Shown here: piece by piece, positions 1-7,521 of the stretch
How the letters are laid out: every line of letters starts with the position of its first letter
How positions within the stretch are numbered: position 1 is the stretch's first letter
Assembly: GCA_964459305.1 (NCBI GenBank)
Contig: CAYWNA010000159.1
Coordinates: 1 to 31,009 of the forward strand
Source: CAYWNA01 sp964459305
GTDB taxonomy: Bacteria > Planctomycetota > Planctomycetia > Pirellulales > Pirellulaceae
Length of the DNA stretch: 31,009 nucleotides
Direction: 5' to 3'
Made by a program: the position numbers and the translations under genes
Notes under the pieces: generated by a model
What the model was told of the DNA's origin: nothing
Databases searched by the model: none
Seen by the model: the letters and a program-made list of their open reading frames with translations, nothing else

Positions 1-1
1 C

Positions 2-2284
2 AAGTTTGATCGAGAAACGCCCCAAGTCCATCGACTATTTTGGCCACGCAGACGCGACACCGAAACGGCCGGCATGCTTTTCGACGGGCTCTGGGCCTTC
101 GACCTCGGCCAAGGCTCCAGCCCGGTCATGGAAGGCTTCACACCGCTGGATGTCAGCAAAGTCTATGCGCGGGGGCGAGGCTACGGGTGGAAGGATGCCC
201 GTTTCTGGCGCGTCTTTGATGCGATTCAGCCTGATCCGCTCTACCAGGATTTCATCTGCGTGGAGCAAGGCGGCCTTGCCATCGATGTGCCGAACGGCAG
301 GTACCACGTGTTTGTCAACATGGATTGGCCATCGGGGTTTTGGGGCGAGTACCAGCGGTACCGCCGCCGCGCGCTCCTACTCGAAGGCGTCGAGTACGAG
401 GACACGGTGGACCTCGACGCCTTCAAAGAACGCTACTACCGTTTCTGGGATTCGGAAGATCTGCCCAGCGACGATACGTTCAGCAAATACCAGGAGCCGT
501 ATTTCGACGAGAAGCAGTACGAGGTCGAAGTTCGAGACGGTCAGCTCAACGTCGATTTCAGCGGCGAAAACTGGGGTTGCTGCGTCTCGGCCATTGTCGT
601 CTATCCGGCGGCCAAGGCCACCGAGGGACAGCGTTTCCTCGACTTTGTGAAGGCGAGTCGCCGTTTTCACTTTGACAACTACTTCAAGCGGATTCTGCAC
701 GCGCCGACCCGCACATCCTCCGAGCCCACCGAGGCAGAACGCGCCCGCGGCCTTGTCCTTTTCTCGCGCGACTGGATGACCGACGTCTACTACAACGACC
801 GCCCGGACGCCGCCGAACGCGTCGAGAAGCTCACGGCCTCGGCGTTCGCCGGCGAGTACGAACCGGTGAGCTTCTGCGTTTTGCCGCTGAAAAATCTCGG
901 CGAAATGACGGTGACCGTAAGCGAATTGGCGAGCCCCGGGCAGGCGTCGATTCCCGCGGAGTCTATCGACGTTGGCTACGTCCAGTACCGCATCTCGCGC
1001 GTGACCATGGAAGGGAGTGTTTACACGATCGCGCCGCGTCTCGTGCTGCCTCGGCGCTCGGTGGCGGCGCCGAAGGACATCACGCGCCGTTTCTGGCTGA
1101 CCGTCAGAGTGCCGGCCGACGCTTCGCCCGGCCCGTATCGTGGTGCGGTCCAGATTGAATCGGAATTGGGGCACTCGTTCGCTGTCCCGCTTGAATTCAC
1201 CGTGCGCAAGGGCTCGCTCGATCCGGTCGATATCCCCGCCGGTCCGTGGGGACACGTCATCAACCTGCCCTGGTACGACGACGAAGTGGGCGAATGGAAC
1301 AACGTCATGGCAGACAGGTCGCTGACGAAACTGCGGAAATATGGTCTCACTTCGTGCAGCGGCCTGCCGGTCGTCACGTTGCGTGGTTTCAAAGACGGAA
1401 ATCCCATCCTCGATTTCTCGACTGGCGACATGCAGATGAAGCGACTCAAGGACCACGGCTTCACCATGCCCGTCGTCACCTACTGCCCTTTCATCGGGCT
1501 GAACACATATTATCAAGACCAAGCCAAGATGAAGGCGGCTGGCTTCGCGGACTACAGCGATTTCATCAAGACGATCTTTGACGCCGTGCAGACGCACGCC
1601 GACTGGGCCCGCTGGCTCCCGGTCTATTGGAACATCGGCGACGAGCCCATCGGTGATAACCTGAAGCGAAGCATCGAGAACGCCGAGGCGTATCAGAAGG
1701 CATTCCCGCAAGGCCCACCGCTGTTCACCGCAGCCAGCTCGTTCCGAGGCTCCGACGTCGGTGATGCTCACTTTCGCCTGTCCAAGGCACTCCACGTGGC
1801 CAACTGGAATCTGCACGACGAAGCGTCGGTGAATCTGGTGCACGGCGAGGGCGGTCATTGGGCCTTCTACAACGGAGGCAACCGGTGGACTTACGGCGTC
1901 TACATGTACAAGGCCGCGAAGCAGTTCGACATGAAGTTTCGCCTGTCCTGGCACTGGAATGTCGTAGCCGGCGATCCCTACTATGCCCTCGATTGCCGCG
2001 AAGACGACTACGCCTGGTGCAATTCCAGCCCGCAAGGCGAGCTGATCCCTTCGGTCCACTTCGAACGACTCCGCGAAGGACTTGACGACTACCGCTACAT
2101 GTTGACCTTGCAGCGACTGGCCGAAGCGAAAATGGACTCCGCAGCTTTGGCCCTGATCCAAGATCGCCTTGCCGCGTTTCGACTGGGCCAGCGCGACCAC
2201 GACGCACTGTTCCCGAAATCCGACTGGCAAGAGTACCGCCTCAAACTTGCCGAAACGATCGAGCGGCTGCGGTCCCCGAGGTAG
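2..2284 (+). CDS. DUF4091 domain-containing protein, glycosidase-like (5' end outside window)
   Basis: The frame is open from the window edge, so the gene probably begins upstream. The first in-frame ATG is at 74, but it has no clear ribosome binding site. The first ~220 residues look like a beta-rich carbohydrate-binding part (YHVFVNMDWPSGFWGEY, later FSGENWGCCVSAIVVYP). A beta-sandwich linker follows, then a TIM-barrel-like region (WARWLPVYWNIGDEP). The C-terminal segment RLREGLDDYRYMLTLQRLAE is typical of DUF4091, a family related to glycoside hydrolases. The GDEP segment could hold a catalytic acid (inference). The protein probably acts on polysaccharide, in keeping with the sulfatase and lyase genes further right. 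The substrate cannot be read from the sequence. The pentapeptide-repeat gene converges on it 57 bp downstream. Confidence 0.8.
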   Translation, partial: KFDRETPQVHRLFWPRRRDTETAGMLFDGLWAFDLGQGSSPVMEGFTPLDVSKVYARGRGYGWKDARFWRVFDAIQPDPLYQDFICVEQGGLAIDVPNGRYHVFVNMDWPSGFWGEYQRYRRRALLLEGVEYEDTVDLDAFKERYYRFWDSEDLPSDDTFSKYQEPYFDEKQYEVEVRDGQLNVDFSGENWGCCVSAIVVYPAAKATEGQRFLDFVKASRRFHFDNYFKRILHAPTRTSSEPTEAERARGLVLFSRDWMTDVYYNDRPDAAERVEKLTASAFAGEYEPVSFCVLPLKNLGEMTVTVSELASPGQASIPAESIDVGYVQYRISRVTMEGSVYTIAPRLVLPRRSVAAPKDITRRFWLTVRVPADASPGPYRGAVQIESELGHSFAVPLEFTVRKGSLDPVDIPAGPWGHVINLPWYDDEVGEWNNVMADRSLTKLRKYGLTSCSGLPVVTLRGFKDGNPILDFSTGDMQMKRLKDHGFTMPVVTYCPFIGLNTYYQDQAKMKAAGFADYSDFIKTIFDAVQTHADWARWLPVYWNIGDEPIGDNLKRSIENAEAYQKAFPQGPPLFTAASSFRGSDVGDAHFRLSKALHVANWNLHDEASVNLVHGEGGHWAFYNGGNRWTYGVYMYKAAKQFDMKFRLSWHWNVVAGDPYYALDCREDDYAWCNSSPQGELIPSVHFERLREGLDDYRYMLTLQRLAEAKMDSAALALIQDRLAAFRLGQRDHDALFPKSDWQEYRLKLAETIERLRSPR

Positions 2285-2341
2285 GAGCCTGAGGAATGGG
2301 CTGCACATTCGCCATTGCGGCAACTCCAGCAGCCGGACCTG

Positions 2342-4156
2342 CTATTGCTGGTCGCAATCTTCCAGAATAGCATCGCAGCGTCGGAAGTGTTTGGCTTGGG
2401 CGTCATCGTAAAGGGCGCCGCGAAGATCGACCAAATAGAAGTCGGCGCTGCGCACGTCGGCGCCACGGAGATCGGCGCCGGTCAGATTCGCTTTGCGGAT
2501 CTCCTCCGGCGACTTGTGATAACGGTCGTCGTACGTGTCGGTATAGAACCCGGTCCGGCTTCCATGGCCTGGGTAGGGGCTGCCCACCAGCCCGCTGCGT
2601 GACGATCCCATGTGAAACGAGCAACCACGCAAATCCGCGTCACGCAGATCGGCACCTTCCCACTCCACGTCGGCCAGTCCTGCTCCGCAGAGCCTTGCGC
2701 GATGGAAATTCGCGTTGGGCATGACGGTCCCCGTAAGCCAACTGCCCGAGAGATCCGCGAATGCAAAATCCGCGTCGGGCAACTCCATGAATTCCAGATC
2801 ACATTTCAGCAATTCTGCGCCGGCAAACCGCGCACCGCTCACCAACGTTTTTCGCAGCGCGAGCCCGATCAACACGGCATCACACAAGTTTGCGTTTGTG
2901 AAATCTGTGTCGTCGATAATTGCCTCGCTAAGGATGGCCTTCGTCAGGTCCGCACCGCAGAACCGGGCTCCAGTCAGGTTGGACTGCACGAGGTTGGCTT
3001 TGATCAATACGGTCTGCTTCAGATCGGCCCTAACAAGTCTGGCGGCGCGGAGGCCCGCGGATTCCGCGTTTGCGTCGGAAAGGTCTGCGCCGCTGAGGTT
3101 GGCCCTCCACAGACGAACCGACACCAGCCTTGCTCCCCGCAGTGATGCACCCACAAGACTGCACCCGCTTAGGTTGGCGCCATCGAGACTGGCCTGCGAC
3201 AAGTCTGCACCGCCAAGTCGTGCTTGTGACAAGACTACACCGGAAAGATCGACTCCTCGCCAGTTCACTCTGCTCAAGTTGGCCCCGGCCAGATACGATT
3301 TGGGCTTAGGTCGCCACTCCGCGCCAGCAGCATGGAGTATGCTGGCAGCAACAGGATGCAACCGTTCTGCCTCTTCTCCTAACAGCGAACAAAGGCACTT
3401 CACCGATCGTCCGTCGGCTTGCACCAAGTGTCCGATTTCCCGCATCAAGTCGTGAGGGTGACTCACCGGTGGAAGGTCAAGCCCGCGTCCAGAGCGCAGC
3501 ATTTCCACCACGCGCTCCGCGGCGAACAGGAGCCGCACCCCTCGGTGCCGAATGACGCCAAGCAAGGCTGGGCTACCGTCCGCTGAAGCCAGCTCCTGAA
3601 AACGGTTCGCTGTCTTCTCTTCCTCGTCGAGCAGTGCCGCCAGACAGAAATCCCAAACGAGCCGCCGCGTATCCCGATCGTCCAGCCATCGCTCGACACC
3701 GCGACGCAGCGCGTCGCGGGCTCCCGGCAGAGCTTCGTCGCGAGCCATTTCGTCCAGGACGATGTGCCACAATTGCGGCTCGCCGCGAACGGCACGCCGG
3801 AACGAGTCGTCCTGAAGACGCTGCATGACGGACCGGCACTGAGCAGGATGGACGGCAAGCAGATACTCGATGATGTCGTCGTCGGTCCACGGGGCCAGTG
3901 CAAGACTCGTGTCCGTTAGTGCATCGCGACGCATGCGCGAAGTGAAGATGACCAAGACACCCGGCGCCGACGAGTCAACTTCGGCCACATCGGGATCGTC
4001 GAGCAGAACGACCCTGCTCGGCGAAACCAGCGTCGCCGCCAGGTGTTCCAACGCGGTTGTCTTACCAGCCCCGCGGCCACCGAGGATCTCGACGGCCCCG
4101 CGGCAGTTGGACCTGCGATCGAAGCGATGAATGGTCCGTTTCCGGATGGGCAGCAT
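2342..4156 (-). CDS. P-loop ATPase with C-terminal pentapeptide repeats, probably 5'-truncated
   Basis: From the ATG at 4156 the protein has 604 residues. A Walker A motif (LGGRGAGKTTALEHLAATL) sits near residues 25-43 and a Walker B-like stretch (RVVLLDDPDV) follows. An all-alpha middle part comes next, then from about residue 290 to the end a long run of A(N/D)LSG-type pentapeptides forms a right-handed beta-helix. A tyrosine-rich insert (FYTDTYDDRYH) interrupts the helix near the end. The frame stays open to 4756, but beyond about 4140 it is antisense to a convincing HEAT gene and no longer looks like protein. The domain preceding the P-loop seems to be missing, since only ~24 residues come before Walker A. 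The architecture resembles STAND/NACHT-like signalling ATPases with a repeat sensor. The function is unknown. Start uncertain. Confidence 0.65.
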   Translation of the reverse strand: MLPIRKRTIHRFDRRSNCRGAVEILGGRGAGKTTALEHLAATLVSPSRVVLLDDPDVAEVDSSAPGVLVIFTSRMRRDALTDTSLALAPWTDDDIIEYLLAVHPAQCRSVMQRLQDDSFRRAVRGEPQLWHIVLDEMARDEALPGARDALRRGVERWLDDRDTRRLVWDFCLAALLDEEEKTANRFQELASADGSPALLGVIRHRGVRLLFAAERVVEMLRSGRGLDLPPVSHPHDLMREIGHLVQADGRSVKCLCSLLGEEAERLHPVAASILHAAGAEWRPKPKSYLAGANLSRVNWRGVDLSGVVLSQARLGGADLSQASLDGANLSGCSLVGASLRGARLVSVRLWRANLSGADLSDANAESAGLRAARLVRADLKQTVLIKANLVQSNLTGARFCGADLTKAILSEAIIDDTDFTNANLCDAVLIGLALRKTLVSGARFAGAELLKCDLEFMELPDADFAFADLSGSWLTGTVMPNANFHRARLCGAGLADVEWEGADLRDADLRGCSFHMGSSRSGLVGSPYPGHGSRTGFYTDTYDDRYHKSPEEIRKANLTGADLRGADVRSADFYLVDLRGALYDDAQAKHFRRCDAILEDCDQQ

Positions 4157-5515
4157 CCGCGCGACGTTATCGAAGCATTGGGAGCCGTCTTGAACGGCAT
4201 TGCGCGAAAGCACCCCAAGCTCCTGATGCAGATCATCGAAGACGACTCCGTGCCGCCGGACCCTCAGTTGTGTTTCGTCTGCTTCGCTTTGGGGCACGCG
4301 CGCACGAAGCAGGCTGTCGATGTTCTCGCATCTGCGTTGAAGCACCGGAACAAGCAGGTTAGATACAGTGCCGCTAGCGCTCTGATCGAAATTCGAAGTA
4401 GGAGGGCGCTCGAGCCGTTGTTCGAGGCGATTTGTGACCGGGACACCTTGGTTCGATTTGTTGTGGTTGAAGCGGTCAACACAGATGATTTCTTTCGGGA
4501 TGCTCGCGCAACAGAGTACCTGCGACGGTTGCTGAAATACAAAAACTTGAAAGCACGGTCCCCGGGGACATGGCAACATGCAAGCGAAGCGTTGCAGAAG
4601 ATTGAACAAAGCCAAACCGATACCCCAGTCAGCGAGATCAGCTACGCAGGTAGCCGGATTACGAAGTCCGTAATCGAGAAACTGGCCAAGATGCGATCGC
4701 TTCGCTCGCTGAACTTTGCCGATGCGAAGGGGCTCACCGACGGCAGCCTCGAACAACTGAAAGGTCTAACGAAACTCGAACACCTGAACATCGGCGGAAC
4801 AGCGGTTACGGCCAAGGGCCTCAGGCACCTGCAGAGCCACCGAAACCTCCGTTCGTTGGACTTATGCAACATTCAACTGCGGAAAGGAGGTTTGGAACAC
4901 CTAAAGCCGTTGTGCAATCTACAGATGTTGGACCTGAGTGGCACCAGTGTTACCGACGACCAGCTCGTTCACATCAGAGATTTGAGGAACCTCACGGCAC
5001 TCCACTTGTTCTTTCGGATTAGCGACGCCGGCCTAAGGTACCTGTGTCCTCTAACGAAACTGGAACGCTTGACGCTCTACGATACGGAAATCACCGACGA
5101 CGGATTGGCCCTCCTCGCGTCGCTGGACAGGCTTAGATTCCTCAGGCTCGACGACAGCCGAATCACCGACGACGGATTGAAGCATGTCCAACGACTCAAG
5201 AATCTCGAATCGCTCGGTCTAGTCCGGACGAACATCGGCAACGACGGCGCGAGGCACCTGACAAAGCTGAAGAATCTGAAGCACCTCGATTTGACCTGGA
5301 CGAAAGTCGACGACGAGGGGCTAGTCTATTTGGGCCAGATGAAGAGCCTTGAGAATCTGGACGTGAGAAGCACCAAGATCACCGACGCAGGCTTACGGTA
5401 TCTGTCCGGTCTGAGAAGACTCACATCCATCGAGATACACAATACAAGAATCTCGAAAGACGGAAGGGCATTCCTCAAGCAGACATTCCCCAGCATCGAG
5501 ATCAATCGGCGATAG
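4127..5515 (+). CDS. HEAT-repeat plus leucine-rich-repeat protein, probably 5'-truncated
   Basis: From the ATG at 4127 the protein has 462 residues; an upstream ATG at 4043 would read antisense through the P-loop of the neighbouring ATPase gene. Residues ~10-170 are HEAT-like helical repeats (ALKHRNKQVRYSAASALIEI). From ~185 there are about eleven leucine-rich repeats of the pattern L..L..L.L..T.ITD.GL..L, the RNI-like type common in planctomycetes. There is no signal peptide or membrane segment, so it is probably a cytoplasmic binding scaffold. There is no space for a promoter or ribosome binding site ahead of it, because the 5' end overlaps the divergent ATPase gene. This suggests loss of its original start. 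The stop codon lies 1 bp before the target duplication of the transposon at 5525. Confidence 0.65.
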   Translation: MNGPFPDGQHPRDVIEALGAVLNGIARKHPKLLMQIIEDDSVPPDPQLCFVCFALGHARTKQAVDVLASALKHRNKQVRYSAASALIEIRSRRALEPLFEAICDRDTLVRFVVVEAVNTDDFFRDARATEYLRRLLKYKNLKARSPGTWQHASEALQKIEQSQTDTPVSEISYAGSRITKSVIEKLAKMRSLRSLNFADAKGLTDGSLEQLKGLTKLEHLNIGGTAVTAKGLRHLQSHRNLRSLDLCNIQLRKGGLEHLKPLCNLQMLDLSGTSVTDDQLVHIRDLRNLTALHLFFRISDAGLRYLCPLTKLERLTLYDTEITDDGLALLASLDRLRFLRLDDSRITDDGLKHVQRLKNLESLGLVRTNIGNDGARHLTKLKNLKHLDLTWTKVDDEGLVYLGQMKSLENLDVRSTKITDAGLRYLSGLRRLTSIEIHNTRISKDGRAFLKQTFPSIEINRR

Positions 5516-5516
5516 C

Positions 5517-5524
5517 GAAACTTA
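5517..5524. repeat. Left target-site duplication of the transposon
   Basis: The octamer gaaactta occurs immediately outside the left terminal inverted repeat and again at 9256-9263 immediately outside the right one. An 8-bp direct repeat bracketing inverted repeats is the footprint of DDE transposition; IS1-family elements make 8-9 bp duplications. Confidence 0.9.
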
Positions 5525-5554
5525 GGTAGTGTCCTAAGAGTGTGTTGCTGGCAA
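5525..5554 (+). repeat. Left terminal inverted repeat of the transposon
   Basis: This 30-bp sequence matches the reverse complement of 9226-9255 at every position and begins right after the gaaactta duplication. It starts GGTAGTGTCC. The stop codon of the small membrane-protein gene lies 10 bp inside it. Confidence 0.9.
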
Positions 5555-5564
5555 GTCAGTCAGC

Positions 5565-5813
5565 CTATTCTGGTGCTTCTGGTGCGGTCTGGGCAAGCCG
5601 CCGTTCCAGCCGCTCCATCTTCTCATGTATTCGCCGGAAGGAGAGGTTGATCCACACCAAGGCGGCGACCCCATAGGGGATGAATGCCCATCCAGCAAAG
5701 GTAGCCCAGGGGGAGTTGACGTGCAGCAACTTCGTGCCACCGACCAGGCATACCACAACGCAAGCTGAGTAACTGACAATGTTCCGAGGACGGGTTCCGA
5801 TCCACTTGGGCAT
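5565..5813 (-). CDS. Small membrane protein, transposon cargo
   Basis: This 82-residue protein has two hydrophobic stretches (about residues 14-29 and 36-56) and a charged C-terminal helix (FRRIHEKMERLERRLAQ) that could form a short coiled coil. It is predicted to be an inner-membrane protein with two transmembrane helices. The start at 5813 is supported by a gagga ribosome binding site 8-9 nt upstream. No function is known; similar short proteins with a WINLSFRRIHEKMERLE-like tail are recalled from planctomycetes. It is the leftmost cargo gene and is transcribed towards the left end of the element. Confidence 0.65.
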   Translation of the reverse strand: MPKWIGTRPRNIVSYSACVVVCLVGGTKLLHVNSPWATFAGWAFIPYGVAALVWINLSFRRIHEKMERLERRLAQTAPEAPE

Positions 5814-6053
5814 TTTCGTATCCTCGCACTATTCAAGGCCAACGGAGCAGAGCCGACAAGATGCTGGCAACCTGTCTCCCCCTCCACCCTACCACCCGCG
5901 GGCGACGGGGCCAAGCAAGTACCGAGACATCAAGCAGGCCGCCCGTGCGGTGGGGCTGGTATGAACAAGGCAAGTCGAATTGTGTCGATAAAATCGCTGC
6001 TTTACGCAGTAAATTTTGCCATCGCAGACCAGCACAAAAACGCCGTAACCCCC
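5814..6053. other. Non-coding stretch inside the transposon
   Basis: No convincing gene was found between the small membrane protein and the small-RNA promoter. The plus-strand stretch ending at 5964 (tail PSKYRDIKQAARAVGLV) could be the remnant C-terminus of a lost gene, but it has no start or family I recognise. Confidence 0.4.
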
Positions 6054-6081
6054 TTGACAGCAGCAGTTTCCGGGCTACAAT
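6054..6081 (+). promoter_or_regulatory. Sigma-70-type promoter of the predicted small RNA
   Basis: A perfect -35 box TTGACA (6054-6059) is followed after 16 bp by TACAAT (6076-6081), one mismatch from the -10 consensus. A transcription start near 6088 is expected. The -10 box lies inside the left arm of a large palindrome (6068-6116), so a DNA-binding regulator or cruciform could control it. The same -35/-10 pair with the same spacing drives the ribbon-helix-helix gene of this element. Confidence 0.7.
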
Positions 6082-6116
6082 CGTTTTTTCTCTAAAAAAA
6101 CGATTGTAGCCCGGAA
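6068..6116. repeat. Perfect palindrome with 22-bp arms over the small-RNA promoter
   Basis: Arms 6068-6089 and 6095-6116 are perfectly complementary around the 5-bp spacer ctcta. Each arm carries the core GGGCTACAATCG, so the -10 box TACAAT appears in both orientations. On the plus strand the T-run in the left arm could also end a short incoming transcript. It is most likely an operator or a mobile palindrome that donated the -10 box. Confidence 0.85.
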
Positions 6117-6233
6117 CTTCAAGTCGCTTGATTCCGTCTTTGTTTTAGCCGATAATTCAAATGTTCTCTGCCAGTGGCAGTAGAATCTACAAAGGCTTCC
6201 GCTGAGCCCGCCTGGCGAATCAGCGGTTTTTTT
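6088..6233 (+). ncRNA. Predicted structured small RNA, about 145 nt
   Basis: A strong promoter (6054-6081) and a Rho-independent terminator (6199-6233) define a transcript with no plausible reading frame. The RNA folds into clear hairpins: CGGAA-ct-TCAAG / CTTGA-TTCCG around a tcg loop (6112-6136), CTGCC/GGCAG around agt (6168-6180), and the terminator stem. It runs towards, and ends at, the stop codon of the PBECR-like gene on the other strand. It does not overlap that coding sequence except for the final T-run. Possible roles are an RNA antitoxin, an effector RNA for the DUF3800 module, or an antisense regulator of read-through; none is proven. It matches no RNA family I recognise. Confidence 0.6.
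6199..6233 (+). terminator. Rho-independent terminator of the small RNA
   Basis: A 7-bp stem CCGCTGA (6199-6205) / TCAGCGG (6220-6226) is followed by seven T residues (6227-6233). The T-run overlaps the TAA stop (6232-6234) of the PBECR-like gene on the minus strand. There is no T-run for the minus-strand direction, so it acts on plus-strand transcripts. Confidence 0.8.
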
Positions 6234-6666
6234 ATGCGCTAGGCCAAGTCGGGCCCGCTCGGATGCGGGCGATGGTACGAGGCGAATCGGCCACGTATGC
6301 TGTCACGAAAGATGCGGTCGTCGCACCCATCAGACGAATGACTGTAACATAATTCGTCTGAATCACCGCTACTCGCCGACTGCTGTCATGTCGCCTTCTG
6401 TTGTTGTCCCATCCAAGATGAAGCGCAGCAGATGAATCTTGGAGCGCGGCTAAGATCCAATCGATGCGCTCCGCACGCATGGTCGAAAATGTATCTTTGT
6501 TGCCATCTCGCCGTGAAGATTCAAAGAAGCTGTGGTCGAACTGGGTCTGGCGAAACCGAACCGCTATTCCATCAAACGTGATGATCGGTGCCTGGCAATA
6601 GGCGCTTACGAAGTGGGCGCGGTAGGCAGATGCGTCCGGAAGATGTAGCAGCGGTGGCACAGGCAC
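6232..6666 (-). CDS. PBECR-like nuclease-fold protein, transposon cargo
   Basis: The protein has 144 residues. The central and C-terminal parts, FDHSFFESSRRDG, MRAERIDWILAALQDSSAALHLGWD, SRRVAVIQTNYVTVIRL and FVTAYVADS, resemble the PBECR (phage barnase-EndoU-colicin E5/D-RelE-like) fold as I recall it. In this family a helix with a conserved His/Arg and a following beta-sheet cleave RNA. The N-terminal ~30 residues are variable. The GTG start at 6666 follows the TAA stop of the DUF3800 gene with no spacer (TAAGTG), so translation is coupled. It is probably a cytoplasmic RNase-like effector or accessory protein. The family assignment is from memory and the catalytic residues are not certain. 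Confidence 0.55.
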   Translation of the reverse strand: MPVPPLLHLPDASAYRAHFVSAYCQAPIITFDGIAVRFRQTQFDHSFFESSRRDGNKDTFSTMRAERIDWILAALQDSSAALHLGWDNNRRRHDSSRRVAVIQTNYVTVIRLMGATTASFVTAYVADSPRTIARIRAGPTWPSA

Positions 6667-7368
6667 TTACCAGCCCCCACGCAGGTTGATTTGAAATACG
6701 TTGAATTTTTGCTCAGCGTGAACCGTGCGCTGAATGCGCCGCTCAAGCCCTGTCTCCAGCGTCGCGACGACGGCTTCTTTCGCGCCTCCTGCGGTAACTT
6801 TATCGTTCAGTCGTGCGGAGGCCGCCCCGGTCAAGACATCTGCCAGTTGCAGAAGAACTGACTCCGAGGAGCGAACAGCCTGGACTCGCCTGATCTGTGA
6901 GGACAGGTTGGAGTAATCGAGGCAGCGCCTAAGGACTTCGAGGCGATCCCCTTCCCGATTACTCTTGAAGTCGCAGAATATGGCATATTCATTGAAATCG
7001 AGTATCCAATGGTGAAGAAGTTGGTAGTAAAACTTGTAGAATGCCAACTCTTGGTCATTTTCGTGAAACTTTAGTAAGTTGGCCTGCTTGTGATCGACCG
7101 CAATGCACCGAAATCTGAGGTGATGGCCTTGGTCAAGAAACCATTGCACAAGGCGACAGTAAAACTCTTGCCTGGACGGGCTGATGCGTTGCCACTTGAA
7201 CTCACCTCCTATCCAGTATTCGTCGCGTAGTTCATGGATTGCAGCCTTGTATTCCTCCCGACGATCGGATGGAAGCCAGACACTTCCGATTACAAGGAGC
7301 TTCGCTCTGGGGCATTTTGTTGAAAATAGGTCGGGCCTACTCTCGTCACAATAGACGTCAAAATTCAT
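6667..7368 (-). CDS. DUF3800 domain-containing protein, transposon cargo
   Basis: This 233-residue protein shows DUF3800 hallmarks. There is an N-terminal beta strand ending in an acidic pair (VYCDES), then a hydrophobic strand (LLVIGSVWLP), a GGEFKW segment, a central acidic strand (YAIFCDFKSN) and a C-terminal helix LLQLADVLTGA. DUF3800 proteins have an RNase H-like fold with carboxylate residues and occur often on mobile elements and in defence islands; a nuclease role is suspected but unproven. The gene is visibly richer in A+T than the chromosomal genes around it. It is the first gene of a two-gene unit with the PBECR-like gene. A weak promoter (TTGAGC-N17-TCTAAA) lies upstream at about 7400-7428. 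Confidence 0.75.
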   Translation of the reverse strand: MNFDVYCDESRPDLFSTKCPRAKLLVIGSVWLPSDRREEYKAAIHELRDEYWIGGEFKWQRISPSRQEFYCRLVQWFLDQGHHLRFRCIAVDHKQANLLKFHENDQELAFYKFYYQLLHHWILDFNEYAIFCDFKSNREGDRLEVLRRCLDYSNLSSQIRRVQAVRSSESVLLQLADVLTGAASARLNDKVTAGGAKEAVVATLETGLERRIQRTVHAEQKFNVFQINLRGGW

Positions 7369-7431
7369 GGCGCGAACCGTAATTGTGAATGACTGTCATT
7401 TAGAGACCCAGGTCGCCTATCGCTCAATGAT

Positions 7432-7520
7432 GGAGGGCGGCCCGCGTCTTGGTGACGCAATCGTCTTATAAGCGACCGTAGGGAATCCTCGCGGATTGGG
7501 TTCGATTCCCCCTCTCTCCG
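7432..7520 (+). tRNA. tRNA-like sequence with UAU-type anticodon loop, probably degenerate
   Basis: The 3' part has a T-loop (GGGTTCGATTCCCC) and an acceptor 3' strand TCTCTCC plus G. The 5' strand GGAGGGC can pair with it at six of seven positions. A D-arm-like hairpin GCGTC-TTGGT-GACGC (7444-7458) and an anticodon-like arm with loop CTTATAA (anticodon TAT, Ile) lie in the expected order, followed by a long variable arm. The T-stem pairs at only three positions and the D-arm is atypical, with no TA at positions 8-9. It may be a decayed tRNA, a tRNA mimic or the 3' scar of a tRNA gene carried by the transposon. A covariance-model scan would settle it. Confidence 0.4.
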
Positions 7521-7521
7521 C

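Noticed and set aside
377..2323. Long open frame on the minus strand (648 codons)
   Set aside because: Antisense to the DUF4091 gene; Arg/Val/His-rich without domain features, as expected from a GC-rich shadow frame.
4157..4756. N-terminal 200-residue extension of the pentapeptide ATPase
   Set aside because: Antisense to the HEAT-repeat coding sequence; composition lacks any domain and has no ribosome binding site at 4756.
5534..5914. 126-codon minus-strand frame ending in LPATHS
   Set aside because: It overlaps the better supported 82-residue membrane protein in another frame and has no ribosome binding site.
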